DNA of 37,331 nucleotides from Firmicutes bacterium ADurb.Bin182 (GTDB lineage: Bacteria; Bacillota; Clostridia; Christensenellales; CAG-138), in the NCBI GenBank assembly GCA_002070205.1, contig MWCU01000070.1, positions 1-37,331 on the forward strand, read 5' to 3'. The first letter of the stretch is position 1. The number at the start of each line of letters is the position of its first letter. Shown here piece by piece: positions 8,895-18,083 of the stretch. The notes under the pieces were generated by a model. It was given only the letters and a program-made list of their open reading frames with translations. It searched no databases and was not told the origin of the DNA. The position numbers and the translations under genes are program-made.

Positions 8895-8922
8895 TTGACC
8901 GGCTGAACGCTCGGCGTATAAT
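8895..8922 (+). promoter_or_regulatory. Promoter of the ABC exporter operon
   Basis: TTGACC (8895-8900) and TATAAT (8917-8922) are 16 bases apart. An in-frame ATG at 8921 is part of the -10 box and so cannot be the translation start. Transcription should begin near 8929, giving a leader of about 46 bases to the ATG at 8975. Confidence 0.75.
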
Positions 8923-8974
8923 GAAAGGAAGCTGTCTCGTGCCGGAATTAAATACTTGTATTCGGGTGAATGAA

Positions 8975-10696
8975 ATGATCAAACTTTTAAAATACATAAA
9001 AAAATACCGCAAACAGGCGATAATAGGTCCTTGCTTTGTGGTTCTTTCTTCCCTGCTGGAATTGCTGCAGCCGATTCTGATGTCAAAGATCGTGGATGAG
9101 GGAGTCGTTTCGGGGGATTTAGCGCTCATAACGGGCTTGGGCTGCCTTATGGTTCTGCTGGCGGCAGCCGCGATGTTCGCGGGCTACATGAATATTAAAA
9201 ACTCCTCGACGGCGGGGCAGGGGTTTGGCGCAGAGCTTAGGATGGCGCTGTTTCAGAAGGTGCAATCCTTTTCGTTTGCGAATATCGACGAATTTTCGAC
9301 CGCCTCACTGGTCACTCGGCTTACAAACGATGTCAACACGGTTCAGATGACGCTGCAAATGATGCTGCGGATACTGTTCCGTGCTCCTTCCATGTTCATA
9401 ATATCCGGAATACTTGCGGTAAGCATCAATAAGGAGCTTGCGGCAGTAATTCTCGTTGCGCTTCCGGTCCTTTTTATTGCTGCCGGGGCTATCATGAAAA
9501 GAGGTACCCCTCTTTTTATGAAAATGCAGAAGAAGCTGGATTCTTTAAACTCTGCCATACAGGAGAACTTAATCGGAATCAGGGTGGTAAAATCCTTTGT
9601 CAGAGAAGATCATGAGCGTAAAAAATTCATGAAGAGCAATGAGGAAATGATGCAGACGGCATTGAGCGCGATGTACGTCATGATGCTGATAATGCCCGCT
9701 ATGATGCTGATAATGAACCTTTCGACCCTTTCCGTCCTCTGGTTCGGCGGCAGGCAGGTGGCGGCCGGCGCGATGGGTACGGGCGAGCTGATGAGCTTTA
9801 TAACCTACATCATGCATATTTTACTGTCCGTTGTGTTTATGTCCGTAGCGCTCGTAATGCTTTCACGCGCACGCGCTTCCTCGGCGAGAATCGCGGAAGT
9901 GCTCGAAACCGAAACCGATATCGAAAGCCCGAAACAGCCGCGTGCGTTCAAAGTGGAGCGCGGCGGCGTGGAATTAAAAAACGTTTCGTTTAAATATAAA
10001 GCGGGCAGCGGCGGGTATGTTTTGAAGGACATCAATTTGAGCATCCGGCCCGGTGAAAGGATCGCGATAATGGGCGTGACCGGAAGCTCCAAGACAACGC
10101 TTGTCCAGCTTATTCCGCGTTTGTACGACGCTACCGAGGGGTCCGTTCTTGTGGACGGGGTTGACGTCAAAGACTATGAACTTGACGCGCTTCGGGACGG
10201 AGTCGGCATGGTGCTTCAGAAGAACACGCTTTTTTCAGGTACCATAAGGGAGAACATAAAATGGGGCGACGAATCCGCATCCGATGAGAGGATAAAGGAA
10301 GCGGCCAAGGCCGCGCAGGCGCACGATTTCATCGAAAGCTTCGCAAGCGGATACGATACCGTGCTCGGGCAGAGCGGCGTCAATCTCTCCGGAGGTCAAA
10401 AACAGAGGCTGTGCATCGCGCGCGCCTTATTGAAAAATCCGAAGATACTTATACTGGATGACTCTACAAGCGCTGTCGATACCGCAACGGAAGCCCTTCT
10501 TAACGAGAGTTTGTCAAGGTCGGGGATGACGCAAATTATCATCGCTCAGAGGATAAGTTCGGTGAAGGAAGCGGATCGTATCGTTTTGCTGGACGACGGA
10601 AGGATTGCCGGCGAAGGAACGCATGAAACGCTGCTTAAAACGAGCGAAATTTATCGCGATATAGTCTGGTCACAGGAATCGGAGGTGAGCGCATAA
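8975..10696 (+). CDS. ABC exporter half-transporter with degenerate ATPase site (subunit 1)
   Basis: The product has 573 residues: an N-terminal six-helix exporter membrane domain (about 15-300) and a C-terminal ATPase domain (about 335-565). Walker A is GVTGSSKT (367-374), with Ser where the third Gly is usual. The signature is LSGGQ. Walker B ends D495-D496, so the catalytic Glu is replaced by Asp, and the switch His is Gln (Q525 in IIIAQRIS). This pattern is known for the non-catalytic half of heterodimeric exporters such as BmrC or TM287. The start at 8975 has GGGTGA before it and follows the mapped promoter. The partner gene overlaps its stop by one base. The substrate is unknown: lipid, drug or peptide are all possible. 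Confidence 0.93.
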   Translation: MIKLLKYIKKYRKQAIIGPCFVVLSSLLELLQPILMSKIVDEGVVSGDLALITGLGCLMVLLAAAAMFAGYMNIKNSSTAGQGFGAELRMALFQKVQSFSFANIDEFSTASLVTRLTNDVNTVQMTLQMMLRILFRAPSMFIISGILAVSINKELAAVILVALPVLFIAAGAIMKRGTPLFMKMQKKLDSLNSAIQENLIGIRVVKSFVREDHERKKFMKSNEEMMQTALSAMYVMMLIMPAMMLIMNLSTLSVLWFGGRQVAAGAMGTGELMSFITYIMHILLSVVFMSVALVMLSRARASSARIAEVLETETDIESPKQPRAFKVERGGVELKNVSFKYKAGSGGYVLKDINLSIRPGERIAIMGVTGSSKTTLVQLIPRLYDATEGSVLVDGVDVKDYELDALRDGVGMVLQKNTLFSGTIRENIKWGDESASDERIKEAAKAAQAHDFIESFASGYDTVLGQSGVNLSGGQKQRLCIARALLKNPKILILDDSTSAVDTATEALLNESLSRSGMTQIIIAQRISSVKEADRIVLLDDGRIAGEGTHETLLKTSEIYRDIVWSQESEVSA

Positions 10697-12492
10697 TGGA
10701 AAACAGGCAGAGAGAGGCTGGCCCCCGCCTGCACGGGCCGATGCGCCATATTACCGCCGCAAAGGCAAAGGATGCAAAGGGAACGTTAAAACGCCTTTCC
10801 CGATATCTGGCCAAATATAAAAGAAGCCTTGCCTTGCTTGTCGTGCTGGTTGTAATAGGGACAGCATGCTCGCTGGCGGCGTCTTATCTTTTGCGCCCCG
10901 CCATCAATAACGTGGCACAGTCGGGGGATATAGGTCAGCTTGCCGCTACGCTTCTCATTATGCTTTTACTGCATTTGACCGCTTCGTTTATAACTTATAT
11001 CCAGGGAAGGACTATGGTAACCGTCTCGCAGCACACGGTCGCGGACCTGAGGCGAGATTTGTTTTCAAGGCTTCAGGATCTCAGCTTGCGCTTTTTTGAC
11101 TCCAACCCGCACGGCGATATTATGAGCCGCTTTACCAATGACCTCGACCATGTCAGCGAAGCGCTTAACATGAGCGCGACGCAAGTTATATCCACATCGA
11201 TCATGCTTGCCGGTTCTTTTGTGATAATGCTTGTCACAAGCCCGCTGTTAACGCTCATAATATTGATAGTCATTCCGCTGATGCTCTTTGCGGCGCGTAA
11301 AATCATGAAGCAAAGCCGGAAATATTTCAGCGAACAGCAAGCCGCGTTGGGCTCCGTAAACGGATATATCGAAGAGAACGCGGAGGGTCAGCGCGTAGTA
11401 AAGGTATTCAACAGGCAAAAAAAGTCAGTCGAAGAGTTCGAAAATCTCAACGAGCGGCTGAGGCAGAAATCCGTCAAAGCCCAGTTTTTTTCCGGAATAA
11501 TGATGCCGCTTGCCCAATCCGTCAATACCGTCAACTATGCGCTTACCGCTATGGCGGGCGGTCTTCTTGCGGCGTCGGGTTTTTTGGATCTCGGCGGCCT
11601 TGCGCTGTTCCTTACGCTGTCAACGCAGTTTACAAGACCACTCAATGAAATGATGAATCAGTTCAACGTAATCCAGGCAGCCATCGCGGGAGCCGAGCGG
11701 GTTTTTGCGGTGATGGATGAAAAAAGCGAGGCGGACGAGGGGAATAAGACCTTCAAAATCAAAGGGGACGTCAGGTTTGTCGATGTGGGCTTTTCATATG
11801 AACCCGGCAAGCCCGTTTTAAAAAGGGTGTCGTTTTACGCCAAGCCTGGCCAGAAAATTGCGCTTGTCGGTTCGACGGGCGCGGGCAAGACCACGATAAT
11901 AAATTTATTGGCCCGCTTTTATGACGTCAGCTCCGGCAGCATAACCGTTGACGGAACCGATATCAGAGATATTCCGCTATACGCTTTGAGGGGGGCTATG
12001 GCGCTTGTGCTTCAGGATACGCATCTTTTCACGGGCACGGTCCTTGATAATATTCGCTACGGAAGGCTTGATGCGTCCGATGATGAGGTTATTGAGGCTG
12101 CAAAGCTGTCCAACGCTCATTCCTTTATCAAGAGGCTGCCGAACGGATACGATACGATTATCACCGCAGACGGAGCCTCGTTGTCGCAGGGTCAGCGCCA
12201 GCTTCTGTCCATCGCAAGGGCTGCGGTTGCGGATCCTCCTATTTTGATTTTGGACGAGGCGACAAGCTCTGTGGACACCCGTACGGAAAAGCTCATCGAA
12301 AAAGGTATGGATAAACTTATGGAAGGCCGGACCACATTCGTAATTGCGCACCGCTTGTCGACCGTAAGGAATGCAAACGCGATAATGGTCATAGAAAACG
12401 GCGAGATTATAGAAAGAGGAGATCACAGCGATCTTTTGAAGCAGAAGGGAAGATATTTCGAACTGTATACGGGGAAAACGGAACTCACGTGA
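10696..12492 (+). CDS. ABC exporter half-transporter, catalytic subunit (subunit 2)
   Basis: The product has 598 residues with a roughly 45-residue N-terminal extension, an exporter membrane domain (about 45-330) and an ATPase domain (about 355-595). Walker A GSTGAGKT starts at G392. Walker B ends D520-E521 and the switch His is H552 in FVIAHRLS, all canonical. The signature reads LSQGQ rather than LSGGQ, as in many partners of degenerate subunits. Its start codon overlaps the stop of subunit 1 (TAATG) with GGAGGTG upstream, so the two are translationally coupled and should form a 1:1 heterodimer in the cytoplasmic membrane. A hairpin at 12520-12540 ends the operon. Confidence 0.94.
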   Translation: MENRQREAGPRLHGPMRHITAAKAKDAKGTLKRLSRYLAKYKRSLALLVVLVVIGTACSLAASYLLRPAINNVAQSGDIGQLAATLLIMLLLHLTASFITYIQGRTMVTVSQHTVADLRRDLFSRLQDLSLRFFDSNPHGDIMSRFTNDLDHVSEALNMSATQVISTSIMLAGSFVIMLVTSPLLTLIILIVIPLMLFAARKIMKQSRKYFSEQQAALGSVNGYIEENAEGQRVVKVFNRQKKSVEEFENLNERLRQKSVKAQFFSGIMMPLAQSVNTVNYALTAMAGGLLAASGFLDLGGLALFLTLSTQFTRPLNEMMNQFNVIQAAIAGAERVFAVMDEKSEADEGNKTFKIKGDVRFVDVGFSYEPGKPVLKRVSFYAKPGQKIALVGSTGAGKTTIINLLARFYDVSSGSITVDGTDIRDIPLYALRGAMALVLQDTHLFTGTVLDNIRYGRLDASDDEVIEAAKLSNAHSFIKRLPNGYDTIITADGASLSQGQRQLLSIARAAVADPPILILDEATSSVDTRTEKLIEKGMDKLMEGRTTFVIAHRLSTVRNANAIMVIENGEIIERGDHSDLLKQKGRYFELYTGKTELT

Positions 12493-12519
12493 TCGGGAAG
12501 TCTTTTCTTGTACTGTTCT

Positions 12520-12540
12520 GAGCCGGTTTTTTTCCGGCTC
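12520..12540 (+). terminator. Hairpin terminating the ABC exporter operon
   Basis: GAGCCGG (12520-12526) pairs with CCGGCTC (12534-12540) around a loop of seven T residues. The following sequence is pyrimidine-rich but not a clean T run. It lies 27 bases after the stop of subunit 2. Confidence 0.65.
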
Positions 12541-12630
12541 TCCTATCCTTTTGCTTTAAGCTGCGGTTTCCGCTAAACGGAAAGCGGCAAAAGCATTCCG
12601 CAAAAACTTTATTATTTGCCGGTTTTATAT

Positions 12631-12636
12631 TATAAT
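12631..12636 (+). promoter_or_regulatory. -10 element upstream of dnaX
   Basis: A perfect TATAAT lies about 67 bases before the dnaX ATG. The best -35 at 17-base spacing is TTTATT (12608-12613), which is weak. The leader would begin near 12643. Confidence 0.5.
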
Positions 12637-12662
12637 TGACTGAACAGAATGCGGCTCGCGGC

Positions 12663-12680
12663 GCTCCGGGCAGCCGGAGC
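12663..12680 (+). promoter_or_regulatory. Stable hairpin in the dnaX leader
   Basis: GCTCCGG (12663-12669) pairs with CCGGAGC (12674-12680) around a four-base loop, ending 10 bases before the GGAGG of dnaX. No T run follows, so it is not a terminator. It may affect translation initiation or mRNA stability. Confidence 0.4.
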
Positions 12681-12702
12681 ATCCAGGAACGGAGGCAGCA
12701 AT

Positions 12703-14298
12703 ATGTCCTATAAAGCTCTGTATCGAACATATCGCCCTCAAACATTTTCGGAAGTGGCGGGTCAGGATCATATTACAAAAACCCTTAAAAACCAAATCCG
12801 CAGCGGCAGCACGACTCACGCATATCTGTTCTGCGGTTCCCGCGGAACGGGAAAGACAAGCACTGCTAAAATTCTGGCAAGAGCAGTCAACTGCGATTCT
12901 CCCGAGGACGGGGAACCATGCATGAAGTGTTCAAGCTGTAAAGCAAGCGCAAAAGACCATGTCGACATTATAGAGATGGATGCCGCGTCAAACAGCAAAG
13001 TGGAGGAAATGCGCGACTTGCTTGAAAAAGTCGATTTCATGCCTCTGCAGCTCAACAAGAAAATCTATATCATAGATGAAGCTCACATGCTCTCAAACAG
13101 CGCTTTTAATGCGCTTCTGAAAACCCTGGAGGAACCGCCCTCCCATGTGGTATTCATTTTAGCTACGACCGAGCCGCAAAAGCTGCCGGCCACGATAATA
13201 TCCCGCTGCCAGCGGTTTGATTTTCACCGGCTCAGGGTCGACGAAATCGTGCGCCGCATGGAAGAGGTGCTCTCGATTGCGGGAGCCGAAATCGAGCGTG
13301 ACGGTTTAGTCGCGATAGCAAGAGCCGCCGACGGCGGTATGCGCGACGCGCTGAGTCTTCTGGACCAATGCCTTGCGTTTTGTAAAGATCACGTTACGAC
13401 GAAGGACGTACTGAGCGTCCTTGGGTCCATGGAAGAGGATTTTCTGTTCAGGGTGGCGGATGCTTTAATAGAAGGCGATGCGTCAAATGCCCTTCGCTTG
13501 GCGGACGAGATAATCGTGAACGGAAGGGATCCCGGAGTATTTATGCAGGATCTTGCGATCCATTTCCGCGCGCTTTTGCTTACGGAGATTTGCGGCGACT
13601 CAAGGGATATTCTTGACTGCACCGCGGACACGATGCAAAAATACGCGGGGCAGGCTAAACGGAGCAGCAGGGAGCGGTTGATGCGGGCAATAAGGCTTCT
13701 GCTGGAAGCGCAGGGCAAGCTGAGGTGGATAAGCTTCCCGCGCATATTGATGGAAAGCACGCTGGTAAGGATTTGCGAGCCGGAGCAGGAAGTATCCTTG
13801 GAGGCTCTTACGGACAGGGTCGAACGGCTGGAAAAAACGCTTTCGGGCAAGGAACTTTCCGCTGTTTCCGATAAGAGCGGAGTGAAAATCCGTAAGGAAA
13901 CCCATCATTTCGAGGAAACCGGCTCTTCCGGTCAAAATAGAGTCGGAGAGTCAGGCACAGCCGGCGCACCGCCGCTTACGGAAAACGATTCCGAAAAATC
14001 CGTGCAGGCGAATGAAGTTTGGAATAAGCTGATGAGCTTTATTGCGAAAGATAATATGCCGCTTTACTGTCTCATGAATTACGCAAAGCATGTCAAGGAA
14101 GAAAACGGCATGATTTATGCCTGCTTTGATAAAGATTCATATATCGGGGGAATAAAACGCCATAACGCATATCTTCAAAATTGCATAAACAGCTTTTCAC
14201 CGGGCACGAAACTTAAATTCGAGCTGATAGACTGTCAGGAAAACGCGCTTGACAAGGCTAAAGCATTGTTCGGCAGCAAACTGGAAATCGTTGATTGA
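12703..14298 (+). CDS. dnaX: DNA polymerase III clamp-loader subunit gamma/tau
   Basis: The product has 531 residues, close to Bacillus DnaX. It is the AAA+ ATPase of the clamp loader that places the sliding clamp on primed DNA at the replication fork. The start MSYKALYRTYRPQTFSEVAG is characteristic. Walker A is GSRGTGKT (45-52), the zinc module is C64, C73, C76 and C79, Walker B is IIDEAHML, and the SRC motif is in IISRCQRFDF. The last roughly 120 residues are the divergent tau-type tail. The ATG at 12703 has GGAGG at 12691-12695; the frame is open upstream, but those residues do not fit the family. Here dnaX is not followed directly by ybaB. Confidence 0.96.
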   Translation: MSYKALYRTYRPQTFSEVAGQDHITKTLKNQIRSGSTTHAYLFCGSRGTGKTSTAKILARAVNCDSPEDGEPCMKCSSCKASAKDHVDIIEMDAASNSKVEEMRDLLEKVDFMPLQLNKKIYIIDEAHMLSNSAFNALLKTLEEPPSHVVFILATTEPQKLPATIISRCQRFDFHRLRVDEIVRRMEEVLSIAGAEIERDGLVAIARAADGGMRDALSLLDQCLAFCKDHVTTKDVLSVLGSMEEDFLFRVADALIEGDASNALRLADEIIVNGRDPGVFMQDLAIHFRALLLTEICGDSRDILDCTADTMQKYAGQAKRSSRERLMRAIRLLLEAQGKLRWISFPRILMESTLVRICEPEQEVSLEALTDRVERLEKTLSGKELSAVSDKSGVKIRKETHHFEETGSSGQNRVGESGTAGAPPLTENDSEKSVQANEVWNKLMSFIAKDNMPLYCLMNYAKHVKEENGMIYACFDKDSYIGGIKRHNAYLQNCINSFSPGTKLKFELIDCQENALDKAKALFGSKLEIVD

Positions 14299-14330
14299 CA
14301 TCAATATCAATAAATTCTACCGTTTGCTGT

Positions 14331-14359
14331 TTGCCTGATGCAGAATTTTGTTGTATAAT
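14331..14359 (+). promoter_or_regulatory. Promoter of the Spo0A-like gene
   Basis: TTGCCT (14331-14336) and TATAAT (14354-14359) are exactly 17 bases apart. Transcription should start near 14366, about 37 bases before the ATG at 14403. This is a vegetative-type promoter; no sigma-H element was recognised. Confidence 0.78.
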
Positions 14360-14402
14360 GGCAGAATAAGGAAATCTCCAAAATTTGTGAAAGGCATATG
14401 CT

Positions 14403-15170
14403 ATGTGTCAAATCATTAAGGCAATGGTCGTTGATGATAACGAGCAAATCTTGGAATCCATCAGCGATTTTTTTGCGATGAAAGGGACCGTTCAGATTTC
14501 GGGTCTCGCCGGAAACTCGCTGGAAGCAATTGAACTCTTCGAAAAAAACAGACCCGATATCATAATCTTGGACCTTGTTATGCCCAAGGCGGACGGATTC
14601 GTTTTATTGGAGTACCTGAGGTCATTAAAGGACGGTCCTAAACCTGAAGTGATCGTTCTCACCTCTTTAAGCAATCAGTCCACCGTACAGCGCGCATGCG
14701 ATTACGGAGCAAGTTATTTTATAGCCAAGCCGTTCTCCGTGGAGGTCCTGTACAAAAGAATCCTGGATATATTCGAAGTAAGGGAGAAATCCGAACCTAT
14801 AAAAATTCCGAATCAGGAACTTTCAATAAGCGATCACGTATCATCTCTTCTTTTAAAAACGGGTATTTCGCCCAAGAACAAGGGTTATCAGTTTTTAAGC
14901 CATGCCGTAAATATTGTGATTAAGGAGCCCGAACTCATCAACAGCCTGACCAAGCAATTATACCCTCGCATAGCCGAATTTTTTAATACCAAACCGAGCA
15001 ACGTGGAGCGCGCAATACGGCATTCGATAGAAACGGCATGGGCAAACGGGAGGTTTTCAACCGTCAACAAGCTTTTAAATTATGATCTGTTCGATTCAAG
15101 ATATAAGCCGACCAACGGAGAATTTATTTCACATATCACCCAGTTGCTGTCGCTGAATAAAAACTTATAA
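14403..15170 (+). CDS. spo0A: Spo0A-family sporulation response regulator, divergent
   Basis: The product has 255 residues. The receiver domain (about 5-122) has the acidic pair D11-D12, phosphoacceptor D57 in IIILDLVMP, T87 and K109. The C-terminal domain (about 141-255) is Spo0A-type: KGYQFLSHAV, ITKQLYP-like SLTKQLYPRIAEFFNT, VERAIRHSIETAWANG (recognition helix) and KPTNGEFI. Spo0A is the master regulator of entry into sporulation and binds TGTCGAA boxes. The LFGYT-type segment normally between the recognition helix and KPTN is replaced by LLNYDLF, so this may be a paralogue and not the main Spo0A. It has its own promoter, and a histidine kinase gene lies 156 bases downstream on the same strand. 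The family is certain; its place in the sporulation pathway is inferred. Confidence 0.88.
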   Translation: MCQIIKAMVVDDNEQILESISDFFAMKGTVQISGLAGNSLEAIELFEKNRPDIIILDLVMPKADGFVLLEYLRSLKDGPKPEVIVLTSLSNQSTVQRACDYGASYFIAKPFSVEVLYKRILDIFEVREKSEPIKIPNQELSISDHVSSLLLKTGISPKNKGYQFLSHAVNIVIKEPELINSLTKQLYPRIAEFFNTKPSNVERAIRHSIETAWANGRFSTVNKLLNYDLFDSRYKPTNGEFISHITQLLSLNKNL

Positions 15171-15326
15171 TATAGCCGTTTTTTTAAGGCATATTCTTCC
15201 GGAACCGGATAAGCATTTTGAAACGGGCTGTAAATATTAAATACTGAGTCCATCCTTCAGATTGTTTTAAAAACGCATTTTGCGCCGCTTTTCGAGCGGT
15301 GACTGTTTAAAGAAGGAGTTTTTGGT

Positions 15327-18053
15327 ATGTCAAAAAGCAGCTGCATCAGAAAGTCGGGAATAGGCGCCATCGGAAATATCACGTGGGGCAGCCATATCAG
15401 CCATATCTACTCTTCAAAGGATGAATTTATCGAAGTACTCTCCTCATTTGTTAATGAGGGCCTTTCAAACAATGAGCTGTGCATCTTTATATACTCTTCC
15501 GATATGGAAAGACAAGAAATCATCGACGCTTTTTCTCAAAAAAACGCAAATATCAAAGCTTTCCTGTCAAGCGGTCAGCTTATAATAGTGCCGCATACCG
15601 AATGGTATATCAAAGACGGACGCTTTGATGCTCAAACGGTATCGGAAAGGTGGTCACAGCTTATAAAGCAAGCTTTGAACGGGGGGTTTGACGGCGTGAG
15701 AGCCGTCGGAGATACGTGCTGGCTGCATGAATACACGCAGGAGTTTTCCGAGTATGAAAGAAAACTTGGCGGGTTGATTTTTGATTTGCCTGTTACCGTC
15801 ATCTGCGCTTATGACATGAACAGCATCGATATCGAAGAATTCAGCGACATTATACGCAATCATAGCATCAATCTAATGGAAAATAACCATGAACCTCATA
15901 TCTTAAGGAATGCGCCGGGCATTTTCAGGCAAAAAAAACGGTATTTCGGAATGGCTAAAGCCGGTATGCGGCAAAAGGAGAACATTTTTGCGGAAATACT
16001 GGATAATTTAGCGGAAGGAATCTATCTTATTGATTATAAAAGCAAAGAATGCATCTATTCCGAAGAATGGGCAAAACTGCTGGGCTTTGACGGTTTGTCG
16101 CCCGAAGCGCTTTTTGCGAAAACCAATGAAAGAGTGATCCCGGAGGATCTCGCGGAAGCGGCCGATAAGCTTGAAACGGCCGCAGTGAACAAACAAACAA
16201 AAATCGACTGTGAATTCAGGATAAAGGATAAGGATGGCCGCACCTTATGGATAAGGCAGCAGGGTCTGCTCGTTTATGACTCTCACGGAATGCTCTCAAA
16301 GGGTTACGGTTCGTTTTTTGATATCACTGAGCGCAAGCAATATGAGAACAGAATAAACAGGCAGAATATGATTTTGAGGTCTATCAACCATATTTATGAA
16401 AGGTCGGTATCCTGCAAAACCGTTCAAGTGCTGATAAGGAACTGTCTGAATATCGTTGAGACTATGACGGAGAGCAATATAAGCTTTATCGGAGTAGTCG
16501 GAAAGGACGGGCTGCTTCGGGATATAGCCGCAAGGGATTCGGCAGTCGAGGTGTGCAAGATGTACGACGCGTCCGGTTACCACCAGTTACCCGTCAATGA
16601 CGGCATAGTCAAACTGTGCGGCAGCGTTATGAAACAAGGGAAAAGTATTTTATCCAACAATCCTTGCGAATATTTCGACAGCGAAACTTTTAAGGATCAC
16701 CCGGATATAACCTCGTTCTTGGGCGTGCCCGTTATTTTGGACGGAAAGGTGAAGGGTATTATCGCGGCCGCCAATCGAGACGGCGGATTTTCAGGCGAGA
16801 ATCAAGAAATTCTCGAGGCGCTCGCCCCGACTATAATCGAAGTGATCCTATATAAAAAATTGAAGGAAGAATGCAGCAACAATGAAACAGTGCTGAAAAC
16901 TATCATAGAAAGCACCGATGATCCGATATTTTTAAAGGATAAAGAAAACAGGCTGGTTCTGGTTAACTCAGCGGCCGCGCTGACAGCGGGAAAGCCCGTT
17001 GATCAAATACTTGGGAAAGACGGATCAGGTTTTTTTTCAAGTCCCGGTGAAAAACCGGAGGACGGTACAAAATCAGCCGTGCGGTTTGACGTAAGCGAAG
17101 AGACGGAAGAGACTATTCAAACGCCTCAGGGACTCAGGACTTTTCTTACAAAGAAAACCCCCTGGTACGATCAAAAGGGCAATGCGGCCGGGTCCATAAG
17201 CATAGCCAGGGATATTACGGCAAGATTGAAGATGGAGCGGGAGCTTAGAAATATCGCGGGAGAACTGGATCGAAGAAACAAGCAGATAACCAATTACTTT
17301 ATCAACTTGTCACACGAATTCAAGACGCCGGTATCGGTCATGCTTGTCAGTATCGACATGATCGAAAATTACGTTAAAATGAGCACAAACGGGCAGTATC
17401 TCGATAAAATTACCGAAAAGGTAATTGCCGTGAAGCAAAACGCTTACCGCCTTACCAAACTTATAAACAACCTTCTGGACATAGCCAAGCTGAATTCGGG
17501 AACCATGGAACCTAATTATGTCAAAAAAGACGTCGTGGCGGTATTAAAAAATCTTGTTAAGTTGTTGATTGATTTCTGCAGCGAAAAATGCGTTTCAATC
17601 CGGTTCATCAGCAAAATAAAAACATTCGAGATGCCTGTGGATATTATGATGCTTGACAGGATAATGCTCAATTTGATTTCAAACGCGCTGAAGTACACGG
17701 GCAAAGGAGGCCAAATAACGATTAAATTCAAGGTCGTTGACGATAAGGCTCTGATATCCGTCAAAGACAACGGGGAAGGCATACCGGACGATAAAAAAGA
17801 CGTAATATTCGATCGTTTCGGACAGGCAAATACTATGCTTGGCTGGACCGAGGGCACCGGATTGGGCTTGACGCTTACGAAATCGCTTGTGGAGATGATG
17901 AAAGGCAGGATCTGGTTCGAAAGCAAACAGGGAGCCGGGAGCGAATTTTTCGTTGAGCTTCCGGTATTCGATCATATTGAGATGAAGACGCTTGACATAA
18001 GCAAAATGATGCTCGATCAAAGAATTTTAATGGAGTTTTCGGATATTGTCTGA
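15327..18053 (+). CDS. Soluble multi-sensor histidine kinase, MEDS-PAS-GAF-PAS-HisKA-HATPase
   Basis: The product has 908 residues and no membrane segment. The order is a MEDS-type sensory domain (about 20-175, SHISHIYSSKDEFIEVLSSF and GLSNNELCIFIYSS), PAS (about 219-337, ending DITERK), GAF (about 357-512), PAS (about 525-640, ending DITARLK), HisKA with H663 in NLSHEFKTP, and HATPase (about 765-882) with N box NLISNALKYTGKGG, DNGEGIPDD and GTGLGLTLT near 843. No receiver domain is attached, as in the orphan kinases that phosphorylate clostridial Spo0A directly. A GAAGGAG precedes the ATG. Lying right behind the Spo0A-like gene, it is the obvious candidate kinase for it. Signals are probably cytoplasmic small molecules or redox state (inference). 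Confidence 0.92.
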   Translation: MSKSSCIRKSGIGAIGNITWGSHISHIYSSKDEFIEVLSSFVNEGLSNNELCIFIYSSDMERQEIIDAFSQKNANIKAFLSSGQLIIVPHTEWYIKDGRFDAQTVSERWSQLIKQALNGGFDGVRAVGDTCWLHEYTQEFSEYERKLGGLIFDLPVTVICAYDMNSIDIEEFSDIIRNHSINLMENNHEPHILRNAPGIFRQKKRYFGMAKAGMRQKENIFAEILDNLAEGIYLIDYKSKECIYSEEWAKLLGFDGLSPEALFAKTNERVIPEDLAEAADKLETAAVNKQTKIDCEFRIKDKDGRTLWIRQQGLLVYDSHGMLSKGYGSFFDITERKQYENRINRQNMILRSINHIYERSVSCKTVQVLIRNCLNIVETMTESNISFIGVVGKDGLLRDIAARDSAVEVCKMYDASGYHQLPVNDGIVKLCGSVMKQGKSILSNNPCEYFDSETFKDHPDITSFLGVPVILDGKVKGIIAAANRDGGFSGENQEILEALAPTIIEVILYKKLKEECSNNETVLKTIIESTDDPIFLKDKENRLVLVNSAAALTAGKPVDQILGKDGSGFFSSPGEKPEDGTKSAVRFDVSEETEETIQTPQGLRTFLTKKTPWYDQKGNAAGSISIARDITARLKMERELRNIAGELDRRNKQITNYFINLSHEFKTPVSVMLVSIDMIENYVKMSTNGQYLDKITEKVIAVKQNAYRLTKLINNLLDIAKLNSGTMEPNYVKKDVVAVLKNLVKLLIDFCSEKCVSIRFISKIKTFEMPVDIMMLDRIMLNLISNALKYTGKGGQITIKFKVVDDKALISVKDNGEGIPDDKKDVIFDRFGQANTMLGWTEGTGLGLTLTKSLVEMMKGRIWFESKQGAGSEFFVELPVFDHIEMKTLDISKMMLDQRILMEFSDIV

Positions 18054-18083
18054 CGGCGTCCTGTGTTCATGGCTCTTTATGAA

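Noticed and set aside
12640..12702. SRP (4.5S/scRNA) gene upstream of dnaX, suggested by CCAGG..CGGAGGCAGCA
   Set aside because: The gene order in Bacillus made this attractive, but the GGAA-loop helix and AGCA internal loop cannot be formed; the match is the dnaX ribosome binding site.
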